Program-made: the position numbers and the translations under genes | Notes under the pieces: generated by a model | The model's database searches: none | What the model saw: the letters and a program-made list of their open reading frames with translations, nothing else | Told to the model about the DNA's origin: nothing | Shown: positions 1-7,084 of the stretch, one piece after another | How the letters are laid out: each line of letters starts with the position of its first letter | Position numbering within the stretch: the first letter of the stretch is position 1 | Assembly: GCA_007119095.1 (NCBI GenBank) | Contig: SKQI01000070.1 | Span: 1 to 10,650, forward strand | Direction: 5' to 3' | DNA length: 10,650 nt | Origin: Wenzhouxiangella sp. | GTDB taxonomy: Bacteria > Pseudomonadota > Gammaproteobacteria > Xanthomonadales > Wenzhouxiangellaceae

Positions 1-3000
1 CGAGCCTCGAGTATGGTGCCGTCGTAAACACGCAAATCCATCGCCCCGCTTAACCGGCTCAAGGCAAAGTCCATTGGCGCACCCGGCCAGCGCACCTCGG
101 CATCAACCTGGGCCCGCGCTGCCTGCAAGCCAGAGTCATAGCCTGCCGATTTCAAAAGCCCGCTCAAGTCAGCGGTGCTCAGTCGCCCGCCGAATTCGCT
201 ATGAAAGCGCTGATCGCGCTCGACCCAACGGCCCTGGCCAACCAGTCGCAGATCGGGCCCGGTGACGTCAATCATCTCGATTTCGACGCCATCGACCGCA
301 GCATGCGCTTCCAGGCGTGCCCGACCCAGGTCCAGCTCACCCCAGTGCAAGGACTCGATCAACACGTGCAGCGGCGGCAAGCCCCGCGGGCTTCGAGTCG
401 AAGTTTGCGCGCTGAGCGGATGAATGCCGAGTTCTGGCAGTGCCGGCTCGGGGTCGACCGGCTCCAGTCGCAGACGTTCCAGGTCGGCCACCAGCACACG
501 GCCGGAGTCCAGCGGCACCGGCACCGTTATATTCCCGGCCAGGCGCTCACTTTCAAGCCCCAATTGCCAGGCAAACTCTTCTCGGCTGAGCGCCAGCTCC
601 AGGTCATCAAGTTGCAGATTCAACACAGCCAGGCGGCCTATGTCGATCTCGACATCAACAGCGCGTGCAGCCTGCGGCTGCACCTCACGCGCTGCGAGGA
701 ATGCCAGCCAGTCAGTGAGGGCCAGTTCAGCCAAGTGACCTCGCGCAACCAGTCCAGCCTCGGCCGGCGGCTCCGGGGCAGCGCGGTCGAAGCCTATGCC
801 CAGGGCCCATCCCGGAGGGGCAGGATGCCAGCGAGCATCGAGTGATGGCTCCAGGCTGAGCTGCCCACTGGGCGCGTCTTCAGCGACAATGACATTCAAC
901 CGCATCGGCCAGGCGACAGTGGCTGGCTTGGCAAGCGGTGCCGGCAGGTCCAGACCCAGGCCGGTCAGATCGCTGGACAGATCAACACTGATTCCATCAG
1001 CCTTCCGAGCACTGACGGTCAGCTCGAAGTCACTGCTGCCAGAGGCGTGACGTGCAAACTCGGCCAGGTCCGGAAACCATGGCAGGGGATTGATGTTACC
1101 CCTGAGCGCCAGCCAGGCCGGCGCCTCGAAACCAGCCGTCAACGCCACCGGCCAGGTTTGCTCGGCCACCCGCACCCGGATGTCATTGGCCTGAAGTTGC
1201 CGGCGGTCAAACTCCGCCATACCCTGCAGACCATCCACGGCCACGCCGATGCCAGGCAAGCCGAATCCTGTTTCGGTCAAAGCGACCTCGCCCTGCATGG
1301 ACCAATCGTCCATGGTCCGAAACGGCAGCAGCAGATCCAGAGAAACGCCGACAGGCCCTGACCAGCGCGTGGCCTCGACCACGTCGACAAAACCGGCGAC
1401 CGGCAGTTCGGCCAGCAGCGTTGCGACCTCGGCCGCCTCGGTCTCGGCCACGTGCAATGTCAGCGCCAGGGACGGCTCGGTCAGATCGTCGATTGCCAGG
1501 TCAGCTCGGTCAATGTCAATCTGGCCAAGGCGGGATCGGTTGAGAGTCGCCGACAGCGAGCGACCGATAAACTCGGCATCGCCGGCCAGGCCGCTGGCCT
1601 TTGGCCATTCGGGCCAGTAGTCGATATCGACGCCTGCGAAACTGACCTCGGCCTGGAAATCGCCAGGTTCGATCTCGCGCGCCAGCTTGCCTGCACGCAT
1701 ATGCAATAGCACCTGGCCACTGGCATGCTCGATCCAGCTCAGGGAATCGTCCAGCCAGGCCATGGCCGTTTCCGGGACAAAACGCGGCGGCAGATACGGC
1801 CTGGGATCCACCTGTGCGACGCGCTCGGCATCGATCTGGAAATCAAGAAACGGTCGCCCTTCCCACAGCCAGATAAAGCCATGGGTCGTGCCGCGGGCGA
1901 AGCCTGTATCAATCGTGACCTGGTCAAGTTCGATCGCCTGGGGTGACATCAACACCCGACCGGCAATGGTTTCGAGTTCAACGGCAGTTTCAAACAGCGC
2001 CGGCCAATGCACGCGCGGCCGACCAGCAGGCAACAGCACGGCCCGGTCACCCGACAGCGCCAGGCTGAGATCCAGTCCACTGACCCGCGGCAGGGGGTCA
2101 GCCAGGTCCAGCGCCAACTGATCGATCTGTCCGCGCAAGGCGTGCAGACTACCGTTGCTGCGCAACCCCATTTCCAACTGCCGGATGCGCCCTTCGGCGT
2201 GGTCCGGCCAATCAGGCCAGTGACCGAGCAAGGGCTGAACCAGCTCGTGCAGAGCGCCAAGATCGAGTTCATCGACGGCCAGAGCCCAGCGATCACCCTG
2301 TCGGCCTACGGCCAGGCCTTGCGCCAGGTGCTCGGGAACGTCGTCGCCTGCATAAAGGTTGACCAACTCGATCTGGCTGGTAACGTCATGACCGAACAGC
2401 ACCAGCTCGGCAGTCACCGAATCGCTGCCCAGACCCGCATTGTTCAATACCAGGTCCATGTCCACCCTGGCGCCCTCCTGAAGCGACCAGGTGGCCCAGG
2501 CCTGTACCGAAGCCCGTGCCGAATCAGGCAGACCGTCCGCGCCCAGCCACTGGGCCGGTACCAGATCATCACCAAGGAGCCAGGCCTGGGCCTGCCGCCA
2601 GTGGCCATCGGGATGATCCACACGCAGGGCGAAGCGCAACCCCGGTCCGTCCATACGATCAGGTTCCAGTTGCCCCTGGAGTTCAGTGCGGCTGCCGCGA
2701 CGCCGAATCTCCCCCTCCACCAGACGCGCGCCAAAATCAGGCCGATTGGCCGGGCGTACGCGCAGGCTGGCATCTCGCACCAGCAGGTCTCCGGCCAGCA
2801 CGACGTCGCGACCTTCTCGATCCCCCAGCGCGGCGCCGCCCTCCAACTCCAGCCCCCACTCGCCCTGATCGTCCTGGGCCAGGACCAGATCCAGTCCCAG
2901 CACCACCAGACGGAAGGGGTTGCGATCGCCTCGCAACAGGTCGGGCAGATGCAGCTCCAGGCGTGTTTCGTCGATTTCCAGCAGCGCGGCATCCGCCGGA

Positions 3001-3266
3001 CCCACGGCCAGACCCAGTAAATGAATTTGTGGCGTCAATCGCGGCCACTGTGCTTCGACACGCTCCAGCCTCACTTCCTTGCCGATGCGCTGGCCGATCT
3101 GCTCGGCCAGCCAGGGTCGCAACTCATCGGCGTACGGGATCAAGGCACGACCGACCCCGACCACCACTGCAAGGGAGATGATGATCAGCGCAACCGCGGT
3201 CAGCAGCAGCCCCTTGAGGGAGCCGAGCCACGCGCGCCAACGGGATGGAGATGCCTGGTCAGTCAA
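1..3266 (-). CDS. yhdP: YhdP, AsmA-like envelope lipid-transport protein (3' end off window)
   Basis: Large inner-membrane-anchored periplasmic protein of the YhdP/TIGR02099 (DUF3971, AsmA-like) family. In E. coli YhdP works with TamB and YdbH in moving phospholipids to the outer membrane. I translated this frame from 3266 to the left edge and found no stop or frameshift: about 1088 codons of a family that is usually near 1270 residues, so roughly the last 180 residues lie outside. A short cytoplasmic start is followed by one membrane segment at about residues 19-38 (GLLLTAVALIIISLAVVVGV), then beta-rich sequence. Family signatures seen include GLDLPAPLAKPA near residue 770, GNITVPVPLDSGRVLVADL near 910 and WPGAPMDFAL near 1060. 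The start is TTG at 3266-3264, which overlaps the rng stop as TTGA. No ATG fits, and internal GTG codons would cut the membrane segment. No strong ribosome binding site is visible, so translation is probably coupled to rng. Identity is firm; the exact start is inferred. Confidence 0.93.
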   Translation of the reverse strand, partial: MTDQASPSRWRAWLGSLKGLLLTAVALIIISLAVVVGVGRALIPYADELRPWLAEQIGQRIGKEVRLERVEAQWPRLTPQIHLLGLAVGPADAALLEIDETRLELHLPDLLRGDRNPFRLVVLGLDLVLAQDDQGEWGLELEGGAALGDREGRDVVLAGDLLVRDASLRVRPANRPDFGARLVEGEIRRRGSRTELQGQLEPDRMDGPGLRFALRVDHPDGHWRQAQAWLLGDDLVPAQWLGADGLPDSARASVQAWATWSLQEGARVDMDLVLNNAGLGSDSVTAELVLFGHDVTSQIELVNLYAGDDVPEHLAQGLAVGRQGDRWALAVDELDLGALHELVQPLLGHWPDWPDHAEGRIRQLEMGLRSNGSLHALRGQIDQLALDLADPLPRVSGLDLSLALSGDRAVLLPAGRPRVHWPALFETAVELETIAGRVLMSPQAIELDQVTIDTGFARGTTHGFIWLWEGRPFLDFQIDAERVAQVDPRPYLPPRFVPETAMAWLDDSLSWIEHASGQVLLHMRAGKLAREIEPGDFQAEVSFAGVDIDYWPEWPKASGLAGDAEFIGRSLSATLNRSRLGQIDIDRADLAIDDLTEPSLALTLHVAETEAAEVATLLAELPVAGFVDVVEATRWSGPVGVSLDLLLPFRTMDDWSMQGEVALTETGFGLPGIGVAVDGLQGMAEFDRRQLQANDIRVRVAEQTWPVALTAGFEAPAWLALRGNINPLPWFPDLAEFARHASGSSDFELTVSARKADGISVDLSSDLTGLGLDLPAPLAKPATVAWPMRLNVIVAEDAPSGQLSLEPSLDARWHPAPPGWALGIGFDRAAPEPPAEAGLVARGHLAELALTDWLAFLAAREVQPQAARAVDVEIDIGRLAVLNLQLDDLELALSREEFAWQLGLESERLAGNITVPVPLDSGRVLVADLERLRLEPVDPEPALPELGIHPLSAQTSTRSPRGLPPLHVLIESLHWGELDLGRARLEAHAAVDGVEIEMIDVTGPDLRLVGQGRWVERDQRFHSEFGGRLSTADLSGLLKSAGYDSGLQAARAQVDAEVRWPGAPMDFALSRLSGAMDLRVYDGTILEA

Positions 3267-4735
3267 AGGAGAACGACGTCGAACTGTTCCTGTCCGTATT
3301 GTTCTTCGGGCTGAAACTGGATACTGGTACCCAGTAGCTCGGTCAGCTCGGCAATGGACCGATGGTGATCTTCCAGCATGCGCTCAACCACCGCCGGCGC
3401 AGCCATGACCCTGAGCTGACCGGTTTCGAACTGGCGCACGGCCCGCAGAATTTCGCGGAAGATCTCGGAACAGACCGTCTCCACGCTCTTCACCCGCCCT
3501 CGTCCATCGCAAACCCGGCAGGGCTCACACAGGCGGTGCTCCAGGCTTTCGGTGGTGCGCTTGCGAGTCATTTCAACCAACCCCAGCGGCGAAATCTCGG
3601 AAACCGAACTGCGCGCATGGTCACGCGCCAGGGCTCGCTGCAGGGTTCTCAAAACCTGACGCTTGTGATCGGCATCGGTCATGTCGATGAAATCGATGAT
3701 GATGATCCCGCCCAGGTTACGCAGCCTGAGCTGACGGGCGATGGCCTGGGCGGCTTCCAGGTTGGTCTTGTAGATGGTTTCTTCGAGATTGCGGAAACCC
3801 ACGTAAGCGCCGGTATTGACGTCCACCGTGGTCATGGCTTCAGTCTGGTCGATGGACAGGTAACCGCCGGACTTCAGCGGCGTGGTACGACTCAGCGCGC
3901 GATCGATTTCCTGCTCGACGCCGTACAAATCAAACAGCGGCCCGTCGCCATCGTAATACTCGATGCGCTCGACCCAGTCGGGAAAAAAGTCGCTGGCAAA
4001 CTTGCGCGCTCGCTGCCAGGTCTTGCGATCATCAATGCGGACTTTGTCAATGCCGGCATGCATCAAGTCGCGCAGCGATCGGTAGGGCAGCGACAGATCT
4101 TCGTAAATGCACTGCCCGGCCTCGGCAGCCTGCATGGCCTGCTCGATGCGCGACCACAAGCGGCGGAGGTAGTCCAGATCCTTGGCCAGGGCATCGCCCA
4201 ACACACCCTCGGCATTGGTACGCAGAATGAAGCCTGCCCGGCTGGTTTCGCCAATCATTGAACGCAGCAGGTCTTTCAGGCGCTGTCGCTCTTCGTCTGC
4301 CTCAATCCGCACCGACACACCCAGGCTGTCCACGTCGGGCAACAGCACCAGGTAGCGCGATGGCACGCTGAGCTGGGTAGTCAGGCGCGCACCCTTGCTG
4401 CCCAGCGGGTCCTTGATGACCTGAACCAGCAACTTTTGCCCTTGCTTGAGGAGTTCGGTAATTGGCGGTACCGGGGCCGGCTCTCCGTCCTCGGTCAGTT
4501 CCGGCTGGCGCGGGGTAATGTCATTGGCATGCAGGAAGGCCGTGCGCTCCAACCCGATATTGACGAATGCTGCCTGCATTCCCGGCAACACCCGCTCGAC
4601 GCGGCCCATGTAGATGTTGCCGACATAGCTGACATCGTTCTCGCGCTCCAGGTACAGCTCCTGGAGCAGGCCGTTTTCAACCACGGCCACGCGACTCTCG
4701 GTCAAGGTGACATTGATCAGAATTTCGTCGCTCAC
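3263..4735 (-). CDS. rng: Ribonuclease G
   Basis: Endoribonuclease of the RNase E/G family. In E. coli it matures the 5' end of 16S rRNA and takes part in mRNA decay. In order it shows an N-terminal S1-like RNA-binding region (VGNIYMGRVERVLPGMQAAFVNIG), the DPLGSKGARLTT segment, the DNase I-like catalytic part with SIDQTEAMTTVDVNTGA and GGIIIIDFIDM, a Cys cluster CEPCRVCDGRG for the zinc link, and the family ending EQFDVVLL. The metal-binding aspartates of RNase E/G are in the VDVNTG and IIIDF motifs. I place the start at GTG 4735 (VSDEILINV), which gives 490 residues against 489 in E. coli. An ATG at 4768 would add 11 residues that are unlike the family. Neither start has a clear ribosome binding site. 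The gene is divergent from maf, and its stop overlaps the yhdP start, so rng and yhdP are probably cotranscribed. It lacks the long C-terminal scaffold of RNase E, which argues for rng rather than rne. Confidence 0.95.
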   Translation of the reverse strand: MSDEILINVTLTESRVAVVENGLLQELYLERENDVSYVGNIYMGRVERVLPGMQAAFVNIGLERTAFLHANDITPRQPELTEDGEPAPVPPITELLKQGQKLLVQVIKDPLGSKGARLTTQLSVPSRYLVLLPDVDSLGVSVRIEADEERQRLKDLLRSMIGETSRAGFILRTNAEGVLGDALAKDLDYLRRLWSRIEQAMQAAEAGQCIYEDLSLPYRSLRDLMHAGIDKVRIDDRKTWQRARKFASDFFPDWVERIEYYDGDGPLFDLYGVEQEIDRALSRTTPLKSGGYLSIDQTEAMTTVDVNTGAYVGFRNLEETIYKTNLEAAQAIARQLRLRNLGGIIIIDFIDMTDADHKRQVLRTLQRALARDHARSSVSEISPLGLVEMTRKRTTESLEHRLCEPCRVCDGRGRVKSVETVCSEIFREILRAVRQFETGQLRVMAAPAVVERMLEDHHRSIAELTELLGTSIQFQPEEQYGQEQFDVVLL

Positions 4736-4748
4736 GAAAACGGGCTCG

Positions 4749-4762
4749 GCAGGTAAGCCTGC
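4749..4762 (-). promoter_or_regulatory. Short hairpin at the rng 5' end
   Basis: GCAGG and CCTGC form a perfect 5-bp GC-rich stem around a 4-base loop. If rng starts at GTG 4735, the hairpin sits 13 bases upstream in the leader. If it starts at ATG 4768, the hairpin lies in codons 3-7. A role in start choice or message stability is only inference, and a stem this short can occur by chance. Confidence 0.25.
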
Positions 4763-4768
4763 AAGCAT

Positions 4769-4821
4769 AGCACTTTGGCAAACGCTAACATAACCATCTC
4801 CAAACGCACTGGACGATCATC
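4769..4821. promoter_or_regulatory. Divergent rng/maf intergenic region
   Basis: This short spacer between the divergent rng and maf genes must hold or adjoin the promoters for both. It is more AT-rich than its surroundings and contains TTGGCA at 4775-4780 on the plus strand. Read on the minus strand it contains TATGTT, similar to a -10 box. I could not pair either with a second hexamer at normal spacing, so no specific promoter is called. The GGA at 4811-4813, eight bases before the maf GTG, is a weak candidate ribosome binding site. Confidence 0.45.
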
Positions 4822-5382
4822 GTGATACTTGCCTCAGCCTCTCCACGCCGTCGTGAACTACTTGGTGTCTTCGAGCAAACCTTTTCCGTGGAGCCTGCCG
4901 ATATCGATGAAAGCCGAAAAGACGGTGAAGCAGCCGATGATTACGTCGTGCGCATTGCCCTGGAAAAAGCGCTGACCGTGTCGACCCGCCACCCGGATCA
5001 ACATGTACTGGGCTCGGACACCGCCGTGGTACTTGACGGTAAACCGCTGGGCAAGCCGATCGATACCGATGATGCCAGGAACATGCTGCGCCAGCTCTCC
5101 GGACGCAGCCACGAGGTTCTGTCAGCCGTTGCCCTGGTCTGCCCCGATGGCCGTCGTCTAAGCCGCCTGAGCACCACCGAGGTCGAGTTCGACCTGTTAA
5201 GCGAGCGCTGGATCGAAAGCTACGTGGCCTCCGGCGACCCGATGGACAAGGCCGGCGCCTACGGCATCCAGAACCAGGCCGGCATCTGGATCCGCCGCAT
5301 CAGCGGCAGCTACAGCGGCGTTGTTGGCCTGCCCCTGTTCGAAACCGGCGCCCTGCTCCGCGAAGCCGGCTTGCTGGACTAG
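4822..5382 (+). CDS. maf: Maf-type nucleotide pyrophosphatase (dTTP/UTP class, YhdE-like)
   Basis: Cytoplasmic Maf/HAM1-fold pyrophosphatase of 186 residues. The YhdE branch hydrolyses dTTP, UTP and modified pyrimidine nucleotides to monophosphates. Motifs seen are LASASPRR at residues 3-10 (phosphate-binding N-terminus), EAADDYVVRIALEKA at 36-50, GSDTAVVLDGKPLGKP at 64-79 with the presumed catalytic Asp66, SGRSHEVLSAVAL at 93-105 and DPMDKAGAYGIQ at 139-150. The DPMDKAGAYGIQ block points to YhdE rather than to the 7-methyl-GTP enzyme YceF. The start is GTG at 4822. In-frame codons upstream reach a TAA at 4786-4788 without an ATG or GTG. It is the only plus-strand gene in the window, lying between minus-strand rlmH and rng, and it ends at the palindromic terminator. 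The older septum-inhibition role of Maf is not supported or refuted by anything here. Confidence 0.95.
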   Translation: MILASASPRRRELLGVFEQTFSVEPADIDESRKDGEAADDYVVRIALEKALTVSTRHPDQHVLGSDTAVVLDGKPLGKPIDTDDARNMLRQLSGRSHEVLSAVALVCPDGRRLSRLSTTEVEFDLLSERWIESYVASGDPMDKAGAYGIQNQAGIWIRRISGSYSGVVGLPLFETGALLREAGLLD

Positions 5383-5399
5383 CCTGGGGGCGACAAGAC

Positions 5400-5494
5400 A
5401 AAAAACCTTGGAACCACCGAAGACACCGAAAACACCGAATTGATTTCTCTTCCTTCGGTGTCTTCGGTGCCTTCGGTGGTTCCCTTGTTTTTTT
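5400..5494. terminator. Bidirectional rho-independent terminator between maf and rlmH
   Basis: Two 30-base arms, 5410-5439 and 5454-5483, are inverted repeats with 28 matches, separated by a 14-base loop. A run of seven T follows on the plus strand (5488-5494). A run of six A precedes the left arm (5400-5405) and reads as T on the minus strand. This is the layout expected for one terminator serving both convergent genes. The two mismatches are A-C pairs in plus-strand RNA but G-U wobbles in minus-strand RNA, so the hairpin is unbroken in the rlmH direction. The left arm is three 9-base units, each ending in CACCGAA or CCACCGAA. Confidence 0.85.
5412..5481. repeat. Palindrome made of 9-base CACCGAA units
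   Basis: CACCGAA occurs three times at 9-base spacing in the left arm (5414-5420 plus the following A, then 5424-5430 and 5433-5439 regions). Its complement TTCGGTG occurs three times in the right arm (5454-5460, 5463-5469, 5472-5478). Direct repeats inside an inverted repeat suggest growth by unit duplication or origin as a dispersed palindromic element. Copy number elsewhere in the genome cannot be seen from here. Confidence 0.7.
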
Positions 5495-5499
5495 CGCAG

Positions 5500-5527
5500 T
5501 TGGCCAGCTAACGCGGCCGAAGTTTTT
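5500..5527 (+). terminator. Possible second, weak terminator hairpin
   Basis: TTGGCC (5500-5505) can pair with GGCCGA (5515-5520), including one G-U pair, across a 9-base loop, followed by five T at 5523-5527. It could back up termination of maf transcripts, but the stem is short and may be chance. Confidence 0.25.
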
Positions 5528-5538
5528 GCAAGAAAGAC

Positions 5539-6000
5539 TCACGCCCGGTGGTAGGGGTGGCCGGACAGGATGGTGGTGGCTCGGTAGAGCTGTTCGGCGA
5601 CCATGATTCGGATCAGCATGTGGGGGAAGACGGCCGGGCCGAATGACCAGCGCTGACGGCTGCGGTTCAAGACATCGGGGTCGAGGCCGTTGGCGCCGCC
5701 GATGACAAAGCAGACCGGATCGCCGTCGTGCTGCCAGTCGGCCAGGTGTTTGGCCAGTTGTTCGGTGGACCAGGGCTTGCCGCCGCCGTGCAGGGCGATC
5801 AGCCGGGCGCGCTCCGGCAGCCGGGCAAGCAGACGTTCTGCTTCGACTTTCGATTCCTGGCCCGGATGGGAACGACCGGCCACGGGCACTTCAATGAGCT
5901 TCAGCGGCAAGTGCCGCGGCATGCGCCGCGCATATTCTTTCCAGCCGGCGCTCACCCACTCGGGCATGCGCGTGCCAACGCCGGCGATCACCAGATCCAT
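5539..6000 (-). CDS. rlmH: 23S rRNA (pseudouridine-1915-N3)-methyltransferase RlmH
   Basis: SPOUT-family methyltransferase that uses S-adenosylmethionine to methylate pseudouridine 1915 in helix 69 of 23S rRNA on assembled 70S ribosomes. It is 153 residues long against 155 in E. coli. The N-terminus MDLVIAGVGTRMPEWV, GKPWSTEQLA near residues 74-83, the cofactor-loop region VIGGANGLD at 99-107, PHMLIRIMVAEQLYRA at 126-141 and the terminal GHPYHRA all match the family. E. coli has IGGPEGL and NHPYHR at these places, so two small substitutions are visible. ATG 6000 has a good ribosome binding site, AAGGG, about seven bases upstream. It is the last gene of the leuS-to-rlmH cluster, 20 bases after rsfS, and runs into the bidirectional terminator. 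Confidence 0.96.
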   Translation of the reverse strand: MDLVIAGVGTRMPEWVSAGWKEYARRMPRHLPLKLIEVPVAGRSHPGQESKVEAERLLARLPERARLIALHGGGKPWSTEQLAKHLADWQHDGDPVCFVIGGANGLDPDVLNRSRQRWSFGPAVFPHMLIRIMVAEQLYRATTILSGHPYHRA

Positions 6001-6020
6001 CTACTGGCCCTTCAAAAACC

Positions 6021-6386
6021 TCAGGCTTGAGCCGAGCGCGTGGCCGGCGGTGCACTCCAGAGTTTTTCCAGGTTGTAGAAGGCCCGGGTTTGCGGCAGCA
6101 TCAGGTGGATGACCACGTCGGCCAGGTCAACCAGGATCCACTCTGCTTCGCGGTCACCTTCAACGCCCAGGGGCTTGACACCCGCCGCCTTGGCCCGCTC
6201 GACCACACGGTCGGCCATGGCCTTGACCTGGCGGGTCGAATTGCCGCTGGCAATGAGCATGAAATCGGCAAAGCTGGATCGATCGCGCAGATCGATAACC
6301 TGGATATCCTCGGCCTTGGCATCTTCGAGGACGGCGTGGGCGAGATCCCGAATGGCTTCGGGTTCAACAATGTTGGCGTCGTTCAA
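6021..6386 (-). CDS. rsfS: Ribosomal silencing factor RsfS
   Basis: RsfS (YbeB, Iojap family) binds ribosomal protein uL14 on the 50S subunit and blocks joining with 30S, lowering translation in stationary phase or starvation. The product is 121 residues, somewhat longer than the 105 of E. coli, with extra residues at both ends. The core is diagnostic: EDIQVIDLRDRSSFADFMLIASG at about 26-48 (broken here only for description), STRQVKAMADRV, EWILVDLADVVIHLMLP at about 82-98 and TRAFYNLEKLW. The start is TTG at 6386-6384. A TAG lies upstream in frame with no ATG between, and later candidates would cut into the N-terminal helix. A three-codon ORF (ATG 6394 to TGA 6383) ends on this start as TTGA. 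The gene sits 32 bases after nadD, an order conserved in many bacteria. Confidence 0.95.
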   Translation of the reverse strand: MNDANIVEPEAIRDLAHAVLEDAKAEDIQVIDLRDRSSFADFMLIASGNSTRQVKAMADRVVERAKAAGVKPLGVEGDREAEWILVDLADVVIHLMLPQTRAFYNLEKLWSAPPATRSAQA

Positions 6387-6418
6387 GTATCCATTCTGTT
6401 GGTGACCTGGCGCCTAGT

Positions 6419-7084
6419 CTAACCCTTTTTGCCAACGCTTTCATTGCAACCATACAAGCCGTGCTTGCGGATATAGGCCAGCACGGTGGCCGGCAGCAGG
6501 AAGCGCGGATCGCGACCGCCCGCCAGCTGGCGCCGGATGTCGGTCGACGAGATCGCCAACTGCGTCACTTCGACATGCCGTACCCGGCCAGCGGGCTGGC
6601 CCATCAGGTCGCGGGTGCGCTGGACGCGGCGCTCGCGGAACATCTCGGCCGAATCCTGCGGGTAGCGCGGGCGGCTGCGCGGTCGGGTCATGACCACCAG
6701 GTGGGCCAGATCGAACAGCTCGCGCCAGCGGTGCCAGCGATTGAGACCGTTGGCGGCATCCTGGCCCAGACACAGCAGAATGGGCGCATCACCTACCTGG
6801 GCCCGGATGCTGGCCAGGGTGTCGACCATGAACGAGGGGCCGTCGCGGCGCACCTCACGCTCGTCCACGGTCAGGTCCGGGTAAGGGGCCAAGGCCAATT
6901 CCAGCATGGCCAGGCGATGGTAAGCGTCGGCCCAGGTACCTTCGCGATGCGGCGGCTGTCCAGCCGGCAGCAGGCGGAAATCACTAACCTTGAGGCGCTC
7001 GGCGACCTCGGCGGCGGCGCGCAGATGGCCGTAGTGCACCGGGTCAAAAGTGCCGCCGAACACGGCAACGGCCCGATTCTTCAT
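6419..7084 (-). CDS. nadD: Nicotinate-nucleotide adenylyltransferase NadD
   Basis: Cytoplasmic enzyme that joins nicotinate mononucleotide and ATP to give deamido-NAD, the central step of NAD synthesis. It is 221 residues long, close to the 213 of E. coli. The nucleotidyltransferase signature GGTFDPVHYGHL is at residues 10-21 and the second signature ISSTDIR at 178-184. GQDAANGLNRWHRW at about 107-120 matches the substrate-binding region. I start at ATG 7084, which overlaps the holA stop as ATGA and gives the usual N-terminus MKNRAVAVFGG. An upstream start at 7123 would add 13 Gly/Pro-rich residues translated from the holA 3' end and is unlikely. There is no clear ribosome binding site, which fits translational coupling to holA. 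Confidence 0.96.
   Translation of the reverse strand: MKNRAVAVFGGTFDPVHYGHLRAAAEVAERLKVSDFRLLPAGQPPHREGTWADAYHRLAMLELALAPYPDLTVDEREVRRDGPSFMVDTLASIRAQVGDAPILLCLGQDAANGLNRWHRWRELFDLAHLVVMTRPRSRPRYPQDSAEMFRERRVQRTRDLMGQPAGRVRHVEVTQLAISSTDIRRQLAGGRDPRFLLPATVLAYIRKHGLYGCNESVGKKG

Noticed and set aside
201..845. Plus-strand ORF of 214 codons near the left edge
   Set aside because: It is a shadow of the C-terminal part of YhdP, whose motifs are clear on the other strand.
2007..3020. Plus-strand ORF of 337 codons antisense to yhdP
   Set aside because: The minus-strand YhdP frame is open over the whole region and carries family motifs. The plus-strand product is Gln/Pro-rich and resembles nothing.
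3362..4261. Plus-strand ORF of 299 codons antisense to rng
   Set aside because: RNase G is conserved across the whole stretch; the antisense frame is a by-product of codon bias.
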